From: Leptidea sinapis | Taxonomy: Eukaryota > Arthropoda > Insecta > Lepidoptera > Pieridae | NCBI RefSeq assembly: GCF_905404315.1 | Contig: NC_066269.1 | Location: forward strand, 16,560,501 to 16,624,500 | Length of the DNA: 64,000 nucleotides | Direction of reading: 5' to 3' | In this document: one piece after another, positions 1-11,500 of the stretch | Position numbering within the stretch: position 1 is the stretch's first letter | How the letters are laid out: the number at the start of each line of letters is the position of its first letter | The notes under the pieces: generated by a model | Databases searched by the model: none | What the model was told of the DNA's origin: nothing | The model's input: only the letters and a program-made list of their open reading frames with translations | Program-made: the position numbers and the translations under genes

Positions 1-3000
1 GTTCCCCTTGTACCTACAGCATCGAGTTATTCATAATCACTTTAACATTAACTTAAACAGAAAACATTCATTCAAATTAACACCTTCTTTCGTGACAGTA
101 TCTTCGAAGTAAATGAACGAAAACTCTGCCTAATAGACGTGTAGGCAGAGTTTTGCTTCGGACAATTTTTGACCGTGGTTGTGAGTCAAATACTTAATGT
201 ACGTCAATGGTTTTCCCAGGTCTAGAATATCCTTAATAAGCGGTTGTACAGTCCCGTGTAAATATTTACATGCATTTAGACAATTTAGCTGTTATTTTTA
301 GTTTAAAGACATTTATTCTCATAAGATTTAACCTAAAATCACTTACATAAGAATTTTACATATATATATGACTAAGCATGCAAAACAAGCAAAGTGAACA
401 CTTACAAAAAATGAAGGTACATAAAAAATTGCTCAACATAACAACATCAATATATTATTTTTTTATACAGAATAAGAAGGACTGGATGACGATTTATTTA
501 ACAGTTGAAGTAAACTAAAATTATGCCTACGGTTTAAACAATAGTACAAATAAAAAACTAAAAGAAAATAAGCACATGTTTATATGTGTGATTGTGCATT
601 CGAGCATTTTTTAACCACATTAATTATTTTATTCCTAACAAATTTAATCTTAAAAACTACTTATAACTATAAAATTAACATTATTTATTAGATAGATTTA
701 CTTATAATGAACTATAATTATTACAATTATTATACAGTTTTGTTTATAATAATATATTTTTTTTAGTTATTTTTTTAAATGCTGAACTTTTAATGTATTG
801 TATTGTATTGTGACAGCAATCAATCATCAGCACTTGTCAGATGTTACTTTTACTTTGGCTGTTGGCAGTTAATACGTAGCAGAAAAACAATTGCATTTTT
901 TGATATAAATTATAATTTGACAGTTGACATAAGATGCAACAAACAGTTTCCATTGCGCCCATTGATTCATCATACAAGTACAAACTTATAATTATATGTT
1001 TTTAGTCAAGTATTCATTTCTCGTTACGTTAATTTACTAGCGAAAATAACTTTTGTTTTAAAAAGTAGCGTGACGTCACCAAATGGCCCAACGAAAGACC
1101 AGCGTTGGCTTTCACACCAGCAAACATGCTAAGTTGGGACCATTTTTGTAACATATAGGACTACCTATAAAATTAAGGCGCCTTTTTCTTTTTTATTAAG
1201 AATACTAATTCTTTCAGATTTTGTTTGTTCATTGTTTGTCTCCTTTATAAGTTTTATTTTAAGTTAGCTGTATATTTATGGGTACTATATGTCTCAAATT
1301 AACATTTTTCATTCATTTCATTTCAATCTTATTCAATAAGACACACTCGAGCTATTCGCAATCCTTGAGTAGAGTATAGCCTCGAACTTAGTATTAGTTA
1401 TAGAACCCGCCTTCTTGAGACGAGGAAGTCTCACTCAGTTTAAACTTCGGTATTTGTCGCTAAACAATGCTTCACCTAATTCCGATACGTTTACGTACGG
1501 TTACACACTGAACGCTTCAACGGATAGTATTCAAACTAACTCGTATACCACACTGTTAGTTAGTGTTAACTGTAGGTTAAATAGATGTTGTTTCCTAGAC
1601 ATCGTGAATTGTCTTGTAAATCTTTTATGGTTAAACATTAGTTTTGTTATTATTTGTTCATATTTCATTTGCTGTCTAAGAACTATTTGATAAAATAATC
1701 CATTTAAAATTAATTCAACAATGTCATCGTTTCATATAATAGATATAAAGCAAGGGGGAAGGCCTGGCAGTTAGCCTGGATATAGGCCTTTGATCGTGTA
1801 AGGCACAAGGCGCTCCTCTCTTTCTGCTTTAATATCTTTTTAATTTTTTAATGTGTATAGTGAATAATATTTATTTTATAAGAAAATAAATTTATGTGAA
1901 AACATGTATTCCTCGGATAATATAATAGTATAATAATCAAAGAGTATGTAAATACTTCGTAATAAGAGGCGGGATTGGCTGAGTAAAAATTAAAATTTAG
2001 TTTAGTATGAAACGTGCAGTGATTTGACATAAGTTTAAATAAAGCGAACACTTGCTTAAAACGCAGTGGATTTCGGCTATCTCCATATTTTACAAGATCA
2101 CAGCCGTCATCTGTTAATCTATCAATGACTGTACGTTTCATACAATCGAATGAATCGCTTTTTTCTTAGAGAGTTTCGCCTAGGCTGACAAATTATGTAA
2201 TAATATAACTACGGATTACTACTCAAGATAAATGTACATAGTCTATTACTACGATCAATTTTTTTTTTATTTTTTTAATATATCTTGTACGGTTCAATAT
2301 AATTAGAATCAAACTAACCTACGTTGACGTAATGGTAGAATTTAAATTTGTTTATCCAATAATATTAGCAACTTAGCTTACATATAAGGTATGTGTGCAC
2401 ACAAACTAGAAATCCTGTCTCTCGGTTTCTCACCTTGCCTATGATAATCAGTTTGTTTTAATTACTGCGAAGGCGTCGGGCAATGTGGCCAAAATACCCC
2501 AAGATCCTTTGACAGCAGATTGTGGACAATCTGTGGCCAAAATATCCCAAGATCCGTTGATAGCAGATTGTGGACAATCTATGGCCAAAATATCCCAAGA
2601 TCTTTTGATGGCAGATTGTGGACAATCTATGGCCAAAACACCCCAAGATCCTTTGATAGCAAATTGTGGACAATCTATGGGCAAAATACCCCTAGATCCT
2701 TTGATAGCAGATTGTGGACAATCTGTGGCCAAAACACCCCAAGATCCTTTGATTGCAGATTGTGGACAATATAGTGCCAATGCGATAGCAGATTGTAATG
2801 TATAGTGGTGAATATTTTTTTAAATACTTATTTGTTATGCAATTATTAAAATGTTGTGCATTAATCGTATCGTTAAATGTGAACGCCAAGGCTAACCAGT
2901 TCCTCGATAACACGAACTTAGTGAGAAGACTCAAAAGAACTAAACTTTTTGAGTTAGTATAATGAAAAGCTAAAGTAATATAGTGCAGTTAATAGTGAAA

Positions 3001-3262
3001 CTAACATGTACTATTTTTTTTAATGAAAATAAGAGGGCGAGACGTTCAGCTGATGGTAATTGATCGCCCTGCCCATTAAAATGCAATGCCGCTCAGGATT
3101 CTTGAAAAACCCAAAAATTCTGAGCGGCAATGCAATTGCTCGTCACCTTGAGACATAAGATGCTAAGTCTCATTTGCCCAGTAATATCACTAGCTATGGC
3201 GCACTTCAGACCGAAACACAGTAATGTTTACACATTACTGCTTCACGCTAGAAAGACGGCTG
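1..3262 (+). repeat. Array unit U0 (partial, last 3.26 kb of a unit)
   Basis: The first part of this unit lies outside the window. It carries a private 4-bp TAGA duplication near 690 and A at 2150, where every other unit has G. It has G at 1042, shared only with U1; all later units have T. Internal blocks: hairpin 120-154, reverse transcriptase shard 1751-1818, minisatellite 2485-2772, retroposon A 3014-3262. Confidence 0.95.
1071..1078. promoter_or_regulatory. TGACGTCA palindrome (CRE-like), in every unit
   Basis: A perfect 8-bp CRE consensus is the only strong match to a named transcription factor site that I noticed in this part of the unit. With no gene nearby, it may be chance. It recurs every 5,247 bp after this copy. 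Confidence 0.25.
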
Positions 3263-3789
3263 AAAAGAAAAATTCAAATCACTGAAATGATTATTGTGCT
3301 TGTAGATGATAGAAATTTTGGAAATATATTTAAATAATTATTTAATGAACCATCATATTTTGGGACCATGTGTTCCACAGGTTCAATTAGATTAAATGTT
3401 TACTAAGTTTTATAAGATGGTTGCCTATGGTTGTCAAACATGAACCCTTACCGAAAAATTATCAAATAAAATCAATTGTCTGGAGAAACTGTCATAACCA
3501 TAGTGTTAACACCAGGAACAGACATAAACTTATAATGCCTACTACTCGGCTAAGTTGAGTAAGTAAGTCTTTTGTGGGGTGATGTATACGCTTTTGCAAC
3601 AAGATCCCAGAAAATGTTCAAAACAAAAGTATTACGATATTCAAAAGAATTGTTCAAAAACGTTTGTGTAGTAAAGGTTACTAAAACGTAAATGACTTTC
3701 TTAATGATAACACAGATAGGGTAATGTAATGTAATAATGGTGCGACCACCGTCAGGCTATTAAATATAAAGTTAATTTGTACGATATCA

Positions 3790-3937
3790 CTTAAAAATTT
3801 TTATGAAAACAAAGCCCTCTGAGTTTTTTGCGCCCATTCTTCTCAGGTCTGGGGCATTTTTTGGAATGTAGTTTTTGACTTTCAATAAATAATTTTATAT
3901 CCAATTTTGAATAAAAGTAATTGAATTTGACTTTCTA
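3790..3937 (+). mobile_element. Retroposon-like 3' tail fragment (in every complete unit)
   Basis: The block contains GCGCCCATTCTTCTCAGG and ends in a run of TTGAATAAAAG and GAATTTGACTTTC, resembling the 3' ends of decayed retroposons common in moths and butterflies. AATAAA-like signals near the end fit a poly(A)-type tail on the plus strand. No coding sequence is visible. The family assignment rests on recognition only, and the upstream boundary is uncertain. It recurs 5,247 bp apart in each later unit. Confidence 0.4.
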
Positions 3938-4250
3938 ACAGCATAGAAAGAAGCGTAGTTGGAGTTAATAGAATAGATAAAGTAAAATTGAAATATATAA
4001 AAGTATGACGAAATTTAAAGATGAAAATTCAATATGCAGATCACTGAAATGGCGATGAAAAGAGAAAAACATGAAAAATGGACTAAAATATTAACACACT
4101 GATACCGAAGAGATTGTAGTCGTGAGTGGAGTAGAAGAAAAATGCAACAAACTAAACGTTGGGAAGATTAGTAAAAGAGTCGCTGGGCCTAAATGAATCC
4201 AAATAGCGAAAGACAGAGAGGCTATTTATTTATGTTTTTTGAGAACTCCA

Positions 4251-4508
4251 TATTATGTGTTACCACAACGGCGCCTATTTCTGCAGTGAAGAAGTACTGT
4301 GTTTCGGTCTGAAGGGCGCCGTAGCTAGTGAAATTACTGGGCAAATGAGACTTGACATCTTATGTCTCAAGGTGATGAGCGTAGCGCCGCTCAGAATTTT
4401 TGGAAATTTCAACAATCTTGAGCGGTACTGCATTGTAATGGCCAGAGCGTATCAATTACCATCAGCTGAAGGTCCTGGTCGCCTCGTCTCTCATTTTCAT
4501 AAAAAAAA
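4251..4508 (+). mobile_element. Retroposon family A, plus-sense copy (in every complete unit)
   Basis: It reads in the sense direction, from TATTATGTGTTACCAC to the tail TCATTTTCATAAAAAAAA. It matches, in reverse, the other family A copies at 3014-3262, 4923-5146, 52887-53190, 57268-57428 and 59531-59764. The poly(A)-like end is intact. The family has a strong internal stem between two GCCGCTCAG-type arms and a second TGAGAC/GTCTCA stem. A 97-codon frame inside it is a by-product. The copy lies in opposite orientation to its two sister copies in the same unit. Confidence 0.85.
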
Positions 4509-4922
4509 TGCGTTAAACCTTACTGAACAATATTTGTACATACACTAGTTGATATCATTGTATATTATGTTTCTACCTCTTTCAGACCATTTTTTATTTG
4601 CTTTACAAAACGTTGAGCCTAAATTGTTCGTAACATTTCTACAATAAACAACTTGACCGTCAACTGCAGAACCGTTTTGGTAAATTGATTGTACTCTACG
4701 TCGACAATGTAACGGTCCTTCAAATTGAATGAAACTTTGGTCACTTTATAGTCACCACAAATAATATTTCATTTTGTTATTGTTGTATACCTTCAGTGTA
4801 ATTTTTTCTAATTGTTTTGCATGTAAATCATCGAAAGTAATTTGATGGATTTTTACTCTAAGAATATTGATTTCAGCAATTTCAAACGAGCTGTCTTCTT
4901 GTAAAGAATTACTTAGGCGCTA

Positions 4923-5146
4923 TTTTTTTATGACAGTAGGGCAAGGCGTTCAGCTGATGGTAAGTGAAACGACCTGCCCATTACAATGCACTAGTGCTCA
5001 GGATTCTTGAAACACCCAATAATTCTGAGCGGCACTACAAACCGAAATACAATAATGCTTACACAATTCTGCTTCACGGCAGAAAAAGGCGCCGTTGTGG
5101 TACCCATAATCTAGCCGGCATGCTATGCAAAGGAGCCTCCCACTGG
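4923..5146 (-). mobile_element. Retroposon family A, minus-sense copy with internal deletion (in every complete unit)
   Basis: It starts with the T-run that represents the poly(A) tail of a minus-sense element and ends with CCTCCCACTGG, the same far end as the longest copy in the window (52887-53190). About 100 bp is missing between CACTACA and ACCGAAA, removing the TGAGAC stem. Short open frames across it on both strands are not gene-like. Confidence 0.85.
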
Positions 5147-5370
5147 TAAATATTTTTATGCCAGGACAAAATTTACCTGAAATTACCGATAAGAATGCCA
5201 TTTGCTTCTCGATTCGTCCTTCACATTTAAATAAATAAATATATATTTTAAGTTCCCCTTGTACCTACAGCATCGAGTTATTCATAATCACTTTAACATT
5301 AACTTAAACAGAAAACATTCATTCAAATTAACACCTTCTTTCGTGACAGTATCTTCGAAGTAAATGAACG

Positions 5371-5405
5371 AAAACTCTGCCTAATAGACGTGTAGGCAGA
5401 GTTTT
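5371..5405. repeat. Perfect 13-bp hairpin (in every unit)
   Basis: The left arm AAAACTCTGCCTA (5371-5383) is the exact reverse complement of the right arm TAGGCAGAGTTTT (5393-5405), with a 9-base loop between them. It is conserved in all ten copies seen (the first at 120-154). It could be a mobile-element terminus or a structured RNA segment; the stem is too short for a typical microRNA precursor. Nothing around it indicates a gene. Confidence 0.7.
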
Positions 5406-6997
5406 GCTTCGGACAATTTTTGACCGTGGTTGTGAGTCAAATACTTAATGTACGTCAATGGTTTTCCCAGGTCTAGAATATCCTTAATAAGCGGTTGTAC
5501 AGTCCCGTGTAAATATTTACATGCATTTAGACAATTTAGCTGTTATTTTTAGTTTAAAGACATTTATTCTCATAAGATTTAACCTAAAATCACTTACATA
5601 AGAATTTTACATATATATATGACTAAGCATGCAAAACAAGCAAAGTGAACACTTACAAAAAATGAAGGTACATAAAAAATTGCTCAACATAACAACATCA
5701 ATATATTATTTTTTTATACAGAATAAGAAGGACTGGATGACGATTTATTTAACAGTTGAAGTAAACTAAAATTATGCCTACGGTTTAAACAATAGTACAA
5801 ATAAAAAACTAAAAGAAAATAAGCACATGTTTATATGTGTGATTGTGCATTCGAGCATTTTTTAACCACATTAATTATTTTATTCCTAACAAATTTAATC
5901 TTAAAAACTACTTATAACTATAAAATTAACATTATTTATTAGATTTACTTATAATGAACTATAATTATTACAATTATTATACAGTTTTGTTTATAATAAT
6001 ATATTTTTTTTAGTTATTTTTTTAAATGCTGAACTTTTAATGTATTGTATTGTATTGTGACAGCAATCAATCATCAGCACTTGTCAGATGTTACTTTTAC
6101 TTTGGCTGTTGGCAGTTAATACGTAGCAGAAAAACAATTGCATTTTTTGATATAAATTATAATTTGACAGTTGACATAAGATGCAACAAACAGTTTCCAT
6201 TGCGCCCATTGATTCATCATACAAGTACAAACTTATAATTATATGTTTTTAGTCAAGTATTCATTTCTCGTTACGTTAATTTACTAGCGAAAATAACTTT
6301 TGTTTTAAAAAGTAGCGTGACGTCACCAAATGGCCCAACGAAAGACCAGCGTTGGCTTTCACACCAGCAAACATGCTAAGTTGGGACCATTTTTGTAACA
6401 TATAGGACTACCTATAAAATTAAGGCGCCTTTTTCTTTTTTATTAAGAATACTAATTCTTTCAGATTTTGTTTGTTCATTGTTTGTCTCCTTTATAAGTT
6501 TTATTTTAAGTTAGCTGTATATTTATGGGTACTATATGTCTCAAATTAACATTTTTCATTCATTTCATTTCAATCTTATTCAATAAGACACACTCGAGCT
6601 ATTCGCAATCCTTGAGTAGAGTATAGCCTCGAACTTAGTATTAGTTATAGAACCCGCCTTCTTGAGACGAGGAAGTCTCACTCAGTTTAAACTTCGGTAT
6701 TTGTCGCTAAACAATGCTTCACCTAATTCCGATACGTTTACGTACGGTTACACACTGAACGCTTCAACGGATAGTATTCAAACTAACTCGTATACCACAC
6801 TGTTAGTTAGTGTTAACTGTAGGTTAAATAGATGTTGTTTCCTAGACATCGTGAATTGTCTTGTAAATCTTTTATGGTTAAACATTAGTTTTGTTATTAT
6901 TTGTTCATATTTCATTTGCTGTCTAAGAACTATTTGATAAAATAATCCATTTAAAATTAATTCAACAATGTCATCGTTTCATATAATAGATATAAAG

Positions 6998-7065
6998 CAA
7001 GGGGGAAGGCCTGGCAGTTAGCCTGGATATAGGCCTTTGATCGTGTAAGGCACAAGGCGCTCCTC
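6998..7065 (+). mobile_element. 68-bp shard of non-LTR reverse transcriptase (in every unit)
   Basis: This stretch matches, on the plus strand, the minus-strand reverse transcriptase sequence at about 56252-56323, in the region encoding motif A (LDIAKAFD). It differs by a 5-bp deletion inside the motif and about two substitutions in the compared stretch. Flanking DNA shows no further match, so this is an isolated remnant with no coding capacity. Equivalent positions begin at 1751, 12245, 17492, 22739, 27986, 33232, 38479, 43726 and 48973. Confidence 0.75.
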
Positions 7066-7731
7066 TCTTTCTGCTTTAATATCTTTTTAATTTTTTAATG
7101 TGTATAGTGAATAATATTTATTTTATAAGAAAATAAATTTATGTGAAAACATGTATTCCTCGGATAATATAATAGTATAATAATCAAAGAGTATGTAAAT
7201 ACTTCGTAATAAGAGGCGGGATTGGCTGAGTAAAAATTAAAATTTAGTTTAGTATGAAACGTGCAGTGATTTGAAATAAGTTTAAATAAAGCGAACACTT
7301 GCTTAAAACGCAGTGGATTTCGGCTATCTCCATATTTTACAAGATCACAGCCGTCATCTGTTAATCTATCAATGACTGTACGTTTCATACAATCGAGTGA
7401 ATCGCTTTTTTCTTAGAGAGTTTCGCCTAGGCTGACAAATTATGTAATAATATAACTACGGATTACTACTCAAGATAAATGTACATAGTCTATTACTACG
7501 ATCAATTTTTTTTTTATTTTTTTAATATATCTTGTACGGTTCAATATAATTAGAATCAAACTAACCTACGTTGACGTAATGGTAGAATTTAAATTTGTTT
7601 ATCCAATAATATTAGCAACTTAGCTTACATATAAGGTATGTGTGCACACAAACTAGAAATCCTGTCTCTCGGTTTCTCACCTTGCCTATGATAATCAGTT
7701 TGTTTTAATTACTGCGAAGGCGTCGGGCAAT

Positions 7732-8019
7732 GTGGCCAAAATACCCCAAGATCCTTTGACAGCAGATTGTGGACAATCTGTGGCCAAAATATCCCAAGAT
7801 CCGTTGATAGCAGATTGTGGACAATCTATGGCCAAAATATCCCAAGATCTTTTGATGGCAGATTGTGGACAATCTATGGCCAAAACACCCCAAGATCCTT
7901 TGATAGCAAATTGTGGACAATCTATGGGCAAAATACCCCTAGATCCTTTGATAGCAGATTGTGGACAATCTGTGGCCAAAACACCCCAAGATCCTTTGAT
8001 TGCAGATTGTGGACAATAT
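7732..8019 (+). repeat. 48-bp minisatellite, six copies (in every unit)
   Basis: Six head-to-tail 48-bp repeats are followed by a short decayed remnant. Each contains the dyad AGATTGTGGACAATCT, a 7-bp perfect inverted repeat around GG, with one-base changes in repeats 4 and 6. A CCTTTGAT-like block lies just before the dyad. Because 48 is a multiple of three, several frames on both strands stay open (up to 110 codons), but the differences between repeats are mostly amino-acid changing, so I do not read it as a gene. The same block sits at 2485-2772, 12979-13266, 18226-18513, 23473-23760, 28719-29006, 33966-34253, 39213-39500, 44460-44747 and 49707-49994, always with six copies. Confidence 0.95.
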
Positions 8020-8260
8020 AGTGCCAATGCGATAGCAGATTGTAATGTATAGTGGTGAATATTTTTTTAAATACTTATTTGTTATGCAATTATTAAAATG
8101 TTGTGCATTAATCGTATCGTTAAATGTGAACGCCAAGGCTAACCAGTTCCTCGATAACACGAACTTAGTGAGAAGACTCAAAAGAACTAAACTTTTTGAG
8201 TTAGTATAATGAAAAGCTAAAGTAATATAGTGCAGTTAATAGTGAAACTAACATGTACTA

Positions 8261-8509
8261 TTTTTTTTAATGAAAATAAGAGGGCGAGACGTTCAGCTGA
8301 TGGTAATTGATCGCCCTGCCCATTAAAATGCAATGCCGCTCAGGATTCTTGAAAAACCCAAAAATTCTGAGCGGCAATGCAATTGCTCGTCACCTTGAGA
8401 CATAAGATGCTAAGTCTCATTTGCCCAGTAATATCACTAGCTATGGCGCACTTCAGACCGAAACACAGTAATGTTTACACATTACTGCTTCACGCTAGAA
8501 AGACGGCTG
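8261..8509 (-). mobile_element. Retroposon family A, minus-sense copy ending at the unit joint
   Basis: The poly(A)-equivalent T-run is at the left (8261-8268). The element includes the GCCGCTCAG stem, the TGAGAC stem, and a CAGTAATG/CATTACTG stem with a 6-base loop. It is cut at GACGGCTG, exactly the joint between tandem units. In the last unit (50236-50484) the same element is followed by TGGTATTATA, which resembles the next bases of the family (TGGTACCCATAA). This suggests the tandem joint cut an element that once ran a little further. Confidence 0.85.
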
Positions 8510-11500
8510 AAAAGAAAAATTCAAATCACTGAAATGATTATTGTGCTTGTAGATGATAGAAATTTTGGAAATATATTTAAATAATTATTTAATGAACCAT
8601 CATATTTTAGGACCATGTGTTCCACAGGTTCAATTAGATTAAATGTTTACTAAGTTTTATAAGATGGTTGCCTATGGTTGTCAAACATGAACCCTTACCG
8701 AAAAATTATCAAATAAAATCAATTGTCTGGAGAAACTGTCATAACCATAGTGTTAACACCAGGAACAGACATAAACTTATAATGCCTACTACTCGGCTAA
8801 GTTGAGTAAGTAAGTCTTTTGTGGGGTGATGTATACGCTTTTGCAACAAGATCCCAGAAAATGTTCAAAACAAAAGTATTACGATATTCAAAAGAATTGT
8901 TCAAAAACGTTTGTGTAGTAAAGGTTACTAAAACGTAAATGACTTTCTTAATGATAACACAGATAGGGTAATGTAATGTAATAATGGTGCGACCACCGTC
9001 AGGCTATTAAATATAAAGTTAATTTGTACGATATCACTTAAAAATTTTTATGAAAACAAAGCCCTCTGAGTTTTTTGCGCCCATTCTTCTCAGGTCTGGG
9101 GCATTTTTTGGAATGTAGTTTTTGACTTTCAATAAATAATTTTATATCCAATTTTGAATAAAAGTAATTGAATTTGACTTTCTAACAGCATAGAAAGAAG
9201 CGTAGTTGGAGTTAAGAGAATAGATAAAGTAAAATTGAAATATATAAAAGTATGACGAAATTTAAAGATGAAAATTCAATATGCAGATCACTGAAATGGC
9301 GATGAAAAGAGAAAAACATGAAAAATGGACTAAAATATTAACACACTGATACCGAAGAGATTGTAGTCGTGAGTGGAGTAGAAGAAAAATGCAACAAACT
9401 AAACGTTGGGAAGATTAGTAAAAGAGTCGCTGGGCCTAAATGGATCCAAATAGCGAAAGACAGAGAGGCTATTTATTTATGTTTTTTGAGAACTCCATAT
9501 TATGTGTTACCACAACGGCGCCTATTTCTGCAGTGAAGAAGTACTGTGTTTCGGTCTGAAGGGCGCCGTAGCTAGTGAAATTACTGGGCAAATGAGACTT
9601 GACATCTTATGTCTCAAGGTGATGAGCGTAGCGCCGCTCAGAATTTTTGGAAATTTCAACAATCTTGAGCGGTACTGCATTGTAATGGCCAGAGCGTATC
9701 AATTACCATCAGCTGAAGGTCCTGGTCGCCTCGTCTCTCATTTTCATAAAAAAAATGCGTTAAACCTTACTGAACAATATTTGTACATACACTAGTTGAT
9801 ATCATTGTATATTATGTTTCTACCTCTTTCAGACCATTTTTTATTTGCTTTACAAAACGTTGAGCCTAAATTGTTCGTAACATTTCTACAATAAACAACT
9901 TGACCGTCAACTGCAGAACCGTTTTGGTAAATTGATTGTACTCTACGTCGACAATGTAACGGTCCTTCAAATTGAATGAAACTTTGGTCACTTTATAGTC
10001 ACCACAAATAATATTTCATTTTGTTATTGTTGTATACCTTCAGTGTAATTTTTTCTAATTGTTTTGCATGTAAATCATCGAAAGTAATTTGATGGATTTT
10101 TACTCTAAGAATATTGATTTCAGCAATTTCAAACGAGCTGTCTTCTTGTAAAGAATTACTTAGGCGCTATTTTTTTATGACAGTAGGGCAAGGCGTTCAG
10201 CTGATGGTAAGTGAAACGACCTGCCCATTACAATGCACTAGTGCTCAGGATTCTTGAAACACCCAATAATTCTGAGCGGCACTACAAACCGAAATACAAT
10301 AATGCTTACACAATTCTGCTTCACGGCAGAAAAAGGCGCCGTTGTGGTACCCATAATCTAGCCGGCATGCTATGCAAAGGAGCCTCCCACTGGTAAATAT
10401 TTTTATGCCAGGACAAAATTTACCTGAAATTACCGATAAGAATGCCATTTGCTTCTCGATTCGTCCTTCACATTTAAATAAATAAATATATATTTTAAGT
10501 TCCCCTTGTACCTACAGCATCGAGTTATTCATAATCACTTTAACATTAACTTAAACAGAAAACATTCATTCAAATTAACACCTTCTTTCGTGACAGTATC
10601 TTCGAAGTAAATGAACGAAAACTCTGCCTAATAGACGTGTAGGCAGAGTTTTGCTTCGGACAATTTTTGACCGTGGTTGTGAGTCAAATACTTAATGTAC
10701 GTCAATGGTTTTCCCAGGTCTAGAATATCCTTAATAAGCGGTTGTACAGTCCCGTGTAAATATTTACATGCATTTAGACAATTTAGCTGTTATTTTTAGT
10801 TTAAAGACATTTATTCTCATAAGATTTAACCTAAAATCACTTACATAAGAATTTTACATATATATATGACTAAGCATGCAAAACAAGCAAAGTGAACACT
10901 TACAAAAAATGAAGGTACATAAAAAATTGCTCAACATAACAACATCAATATATTATTTTTTTATACAGAATAAGAAGGACTGGGTGACGATTTATTTAAC
11001 AGTTGAAGTAAACTAAAATTATGCCTACGGTTTAAACAATAGTACAAATAAAAAACTAAAAGAAAATAAGCACATGTTTATATGTGTGATTGTGCATTCG
11101 AGCATTTTTTAACCACATTAATTATTTTATTCCTAACAAATTTAATCTTAAAAACTACTTATAACTATAAAATTAACATTATTTATTAGATTTACTTATA
11201 ATGAACTATAATTATTACAATTATTATACAGTTTTGTTTATAATAATATATTTTTTTTAGTTATTTTTTTAAATGCTGAACTTTTAATGTATTGTATTGT
11301 ATTGTGACAGCAATCAATCATCAGCACTTGTCAGATGTTACTTTTACTTTGGCTGTTGGCAGTTAATACGTAGCAGAAAAACAATTGCATTTTTTGATAT
11401 AAATTATAATTTGACAGTTGACATAAGATGCAACAAACAGTTTCCATTGCGCCCATTGATTCATCATACAAGTACAAACTTATAATTATATGTTTTTAGT

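Larger units (their letters stand above)
3263..8509 (+). repeat. Array unit U1 (5,247 bp)
   Basis: This is the first complete unit and the reference for the block descriptions below. Internal blocks: retroposon-like tail about 3790-3937, plus-sense retroposon A 4251-4508, deleted minus-sense retroposon A 4923-5146, hairpin 5371-5405, reverse transcriptase shard 6998-7065, minisatellite 7732-8019, minus-sense retroposon A 8261-8509. Private variants are A at 4196 and A at 7275. It shares G at 6289 with U0. Confidence 0.97.

Noticed and set aside
1415..1690. 91-codon plus-strand frame in every unit
   Set aside because: It lacks an ATG start, has no recognisable domain, and composition is like the surrounding AT-rich DNA. 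Copies are identical only because the whole unit is.
1848..2141. 97-codon minus-strand frame in every unit
   Set aside because: No recognised domain, and a private variant in U1 changes an amino acid with no sign of constraint. Probably chance.
2485..2772. CRISPR-like array
   Set aside because: The repeats are contiguous with no spacers, and the DNA is eukaryotic.
2448..2805. Open frames of 84-110 codons on both strands over the 48-bp repeats
   Set aside because: A 48-bp period is a multiple of three, so any stop-free repeat stays open in several frames. Differences between repeats mostly change amino acids, there is no ATG-based gene structure, and both strands are equally open.
4255..4548. 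97-codon frame with an ATG
   Set aside because: It lies almost wholly inside the plus-sense retroposon A copy and reads into its poly(A) end.
3263..8509. Ribosomal, histone, 5S or small nuclear RNA gene cluster
   Set aside because: I looked for recognisable rRNA, histone, 5S, U1, U2 and U6 sequences in the unit and saw none.
8501..8515. Helitron end (CTGA at the unit joint suggesting rolling-circle tandem copies)
   Set aside because: CTGA fits the CTRR rule, but the next unit does not start with TC and there is no proper terminal hairpin just before the joint.
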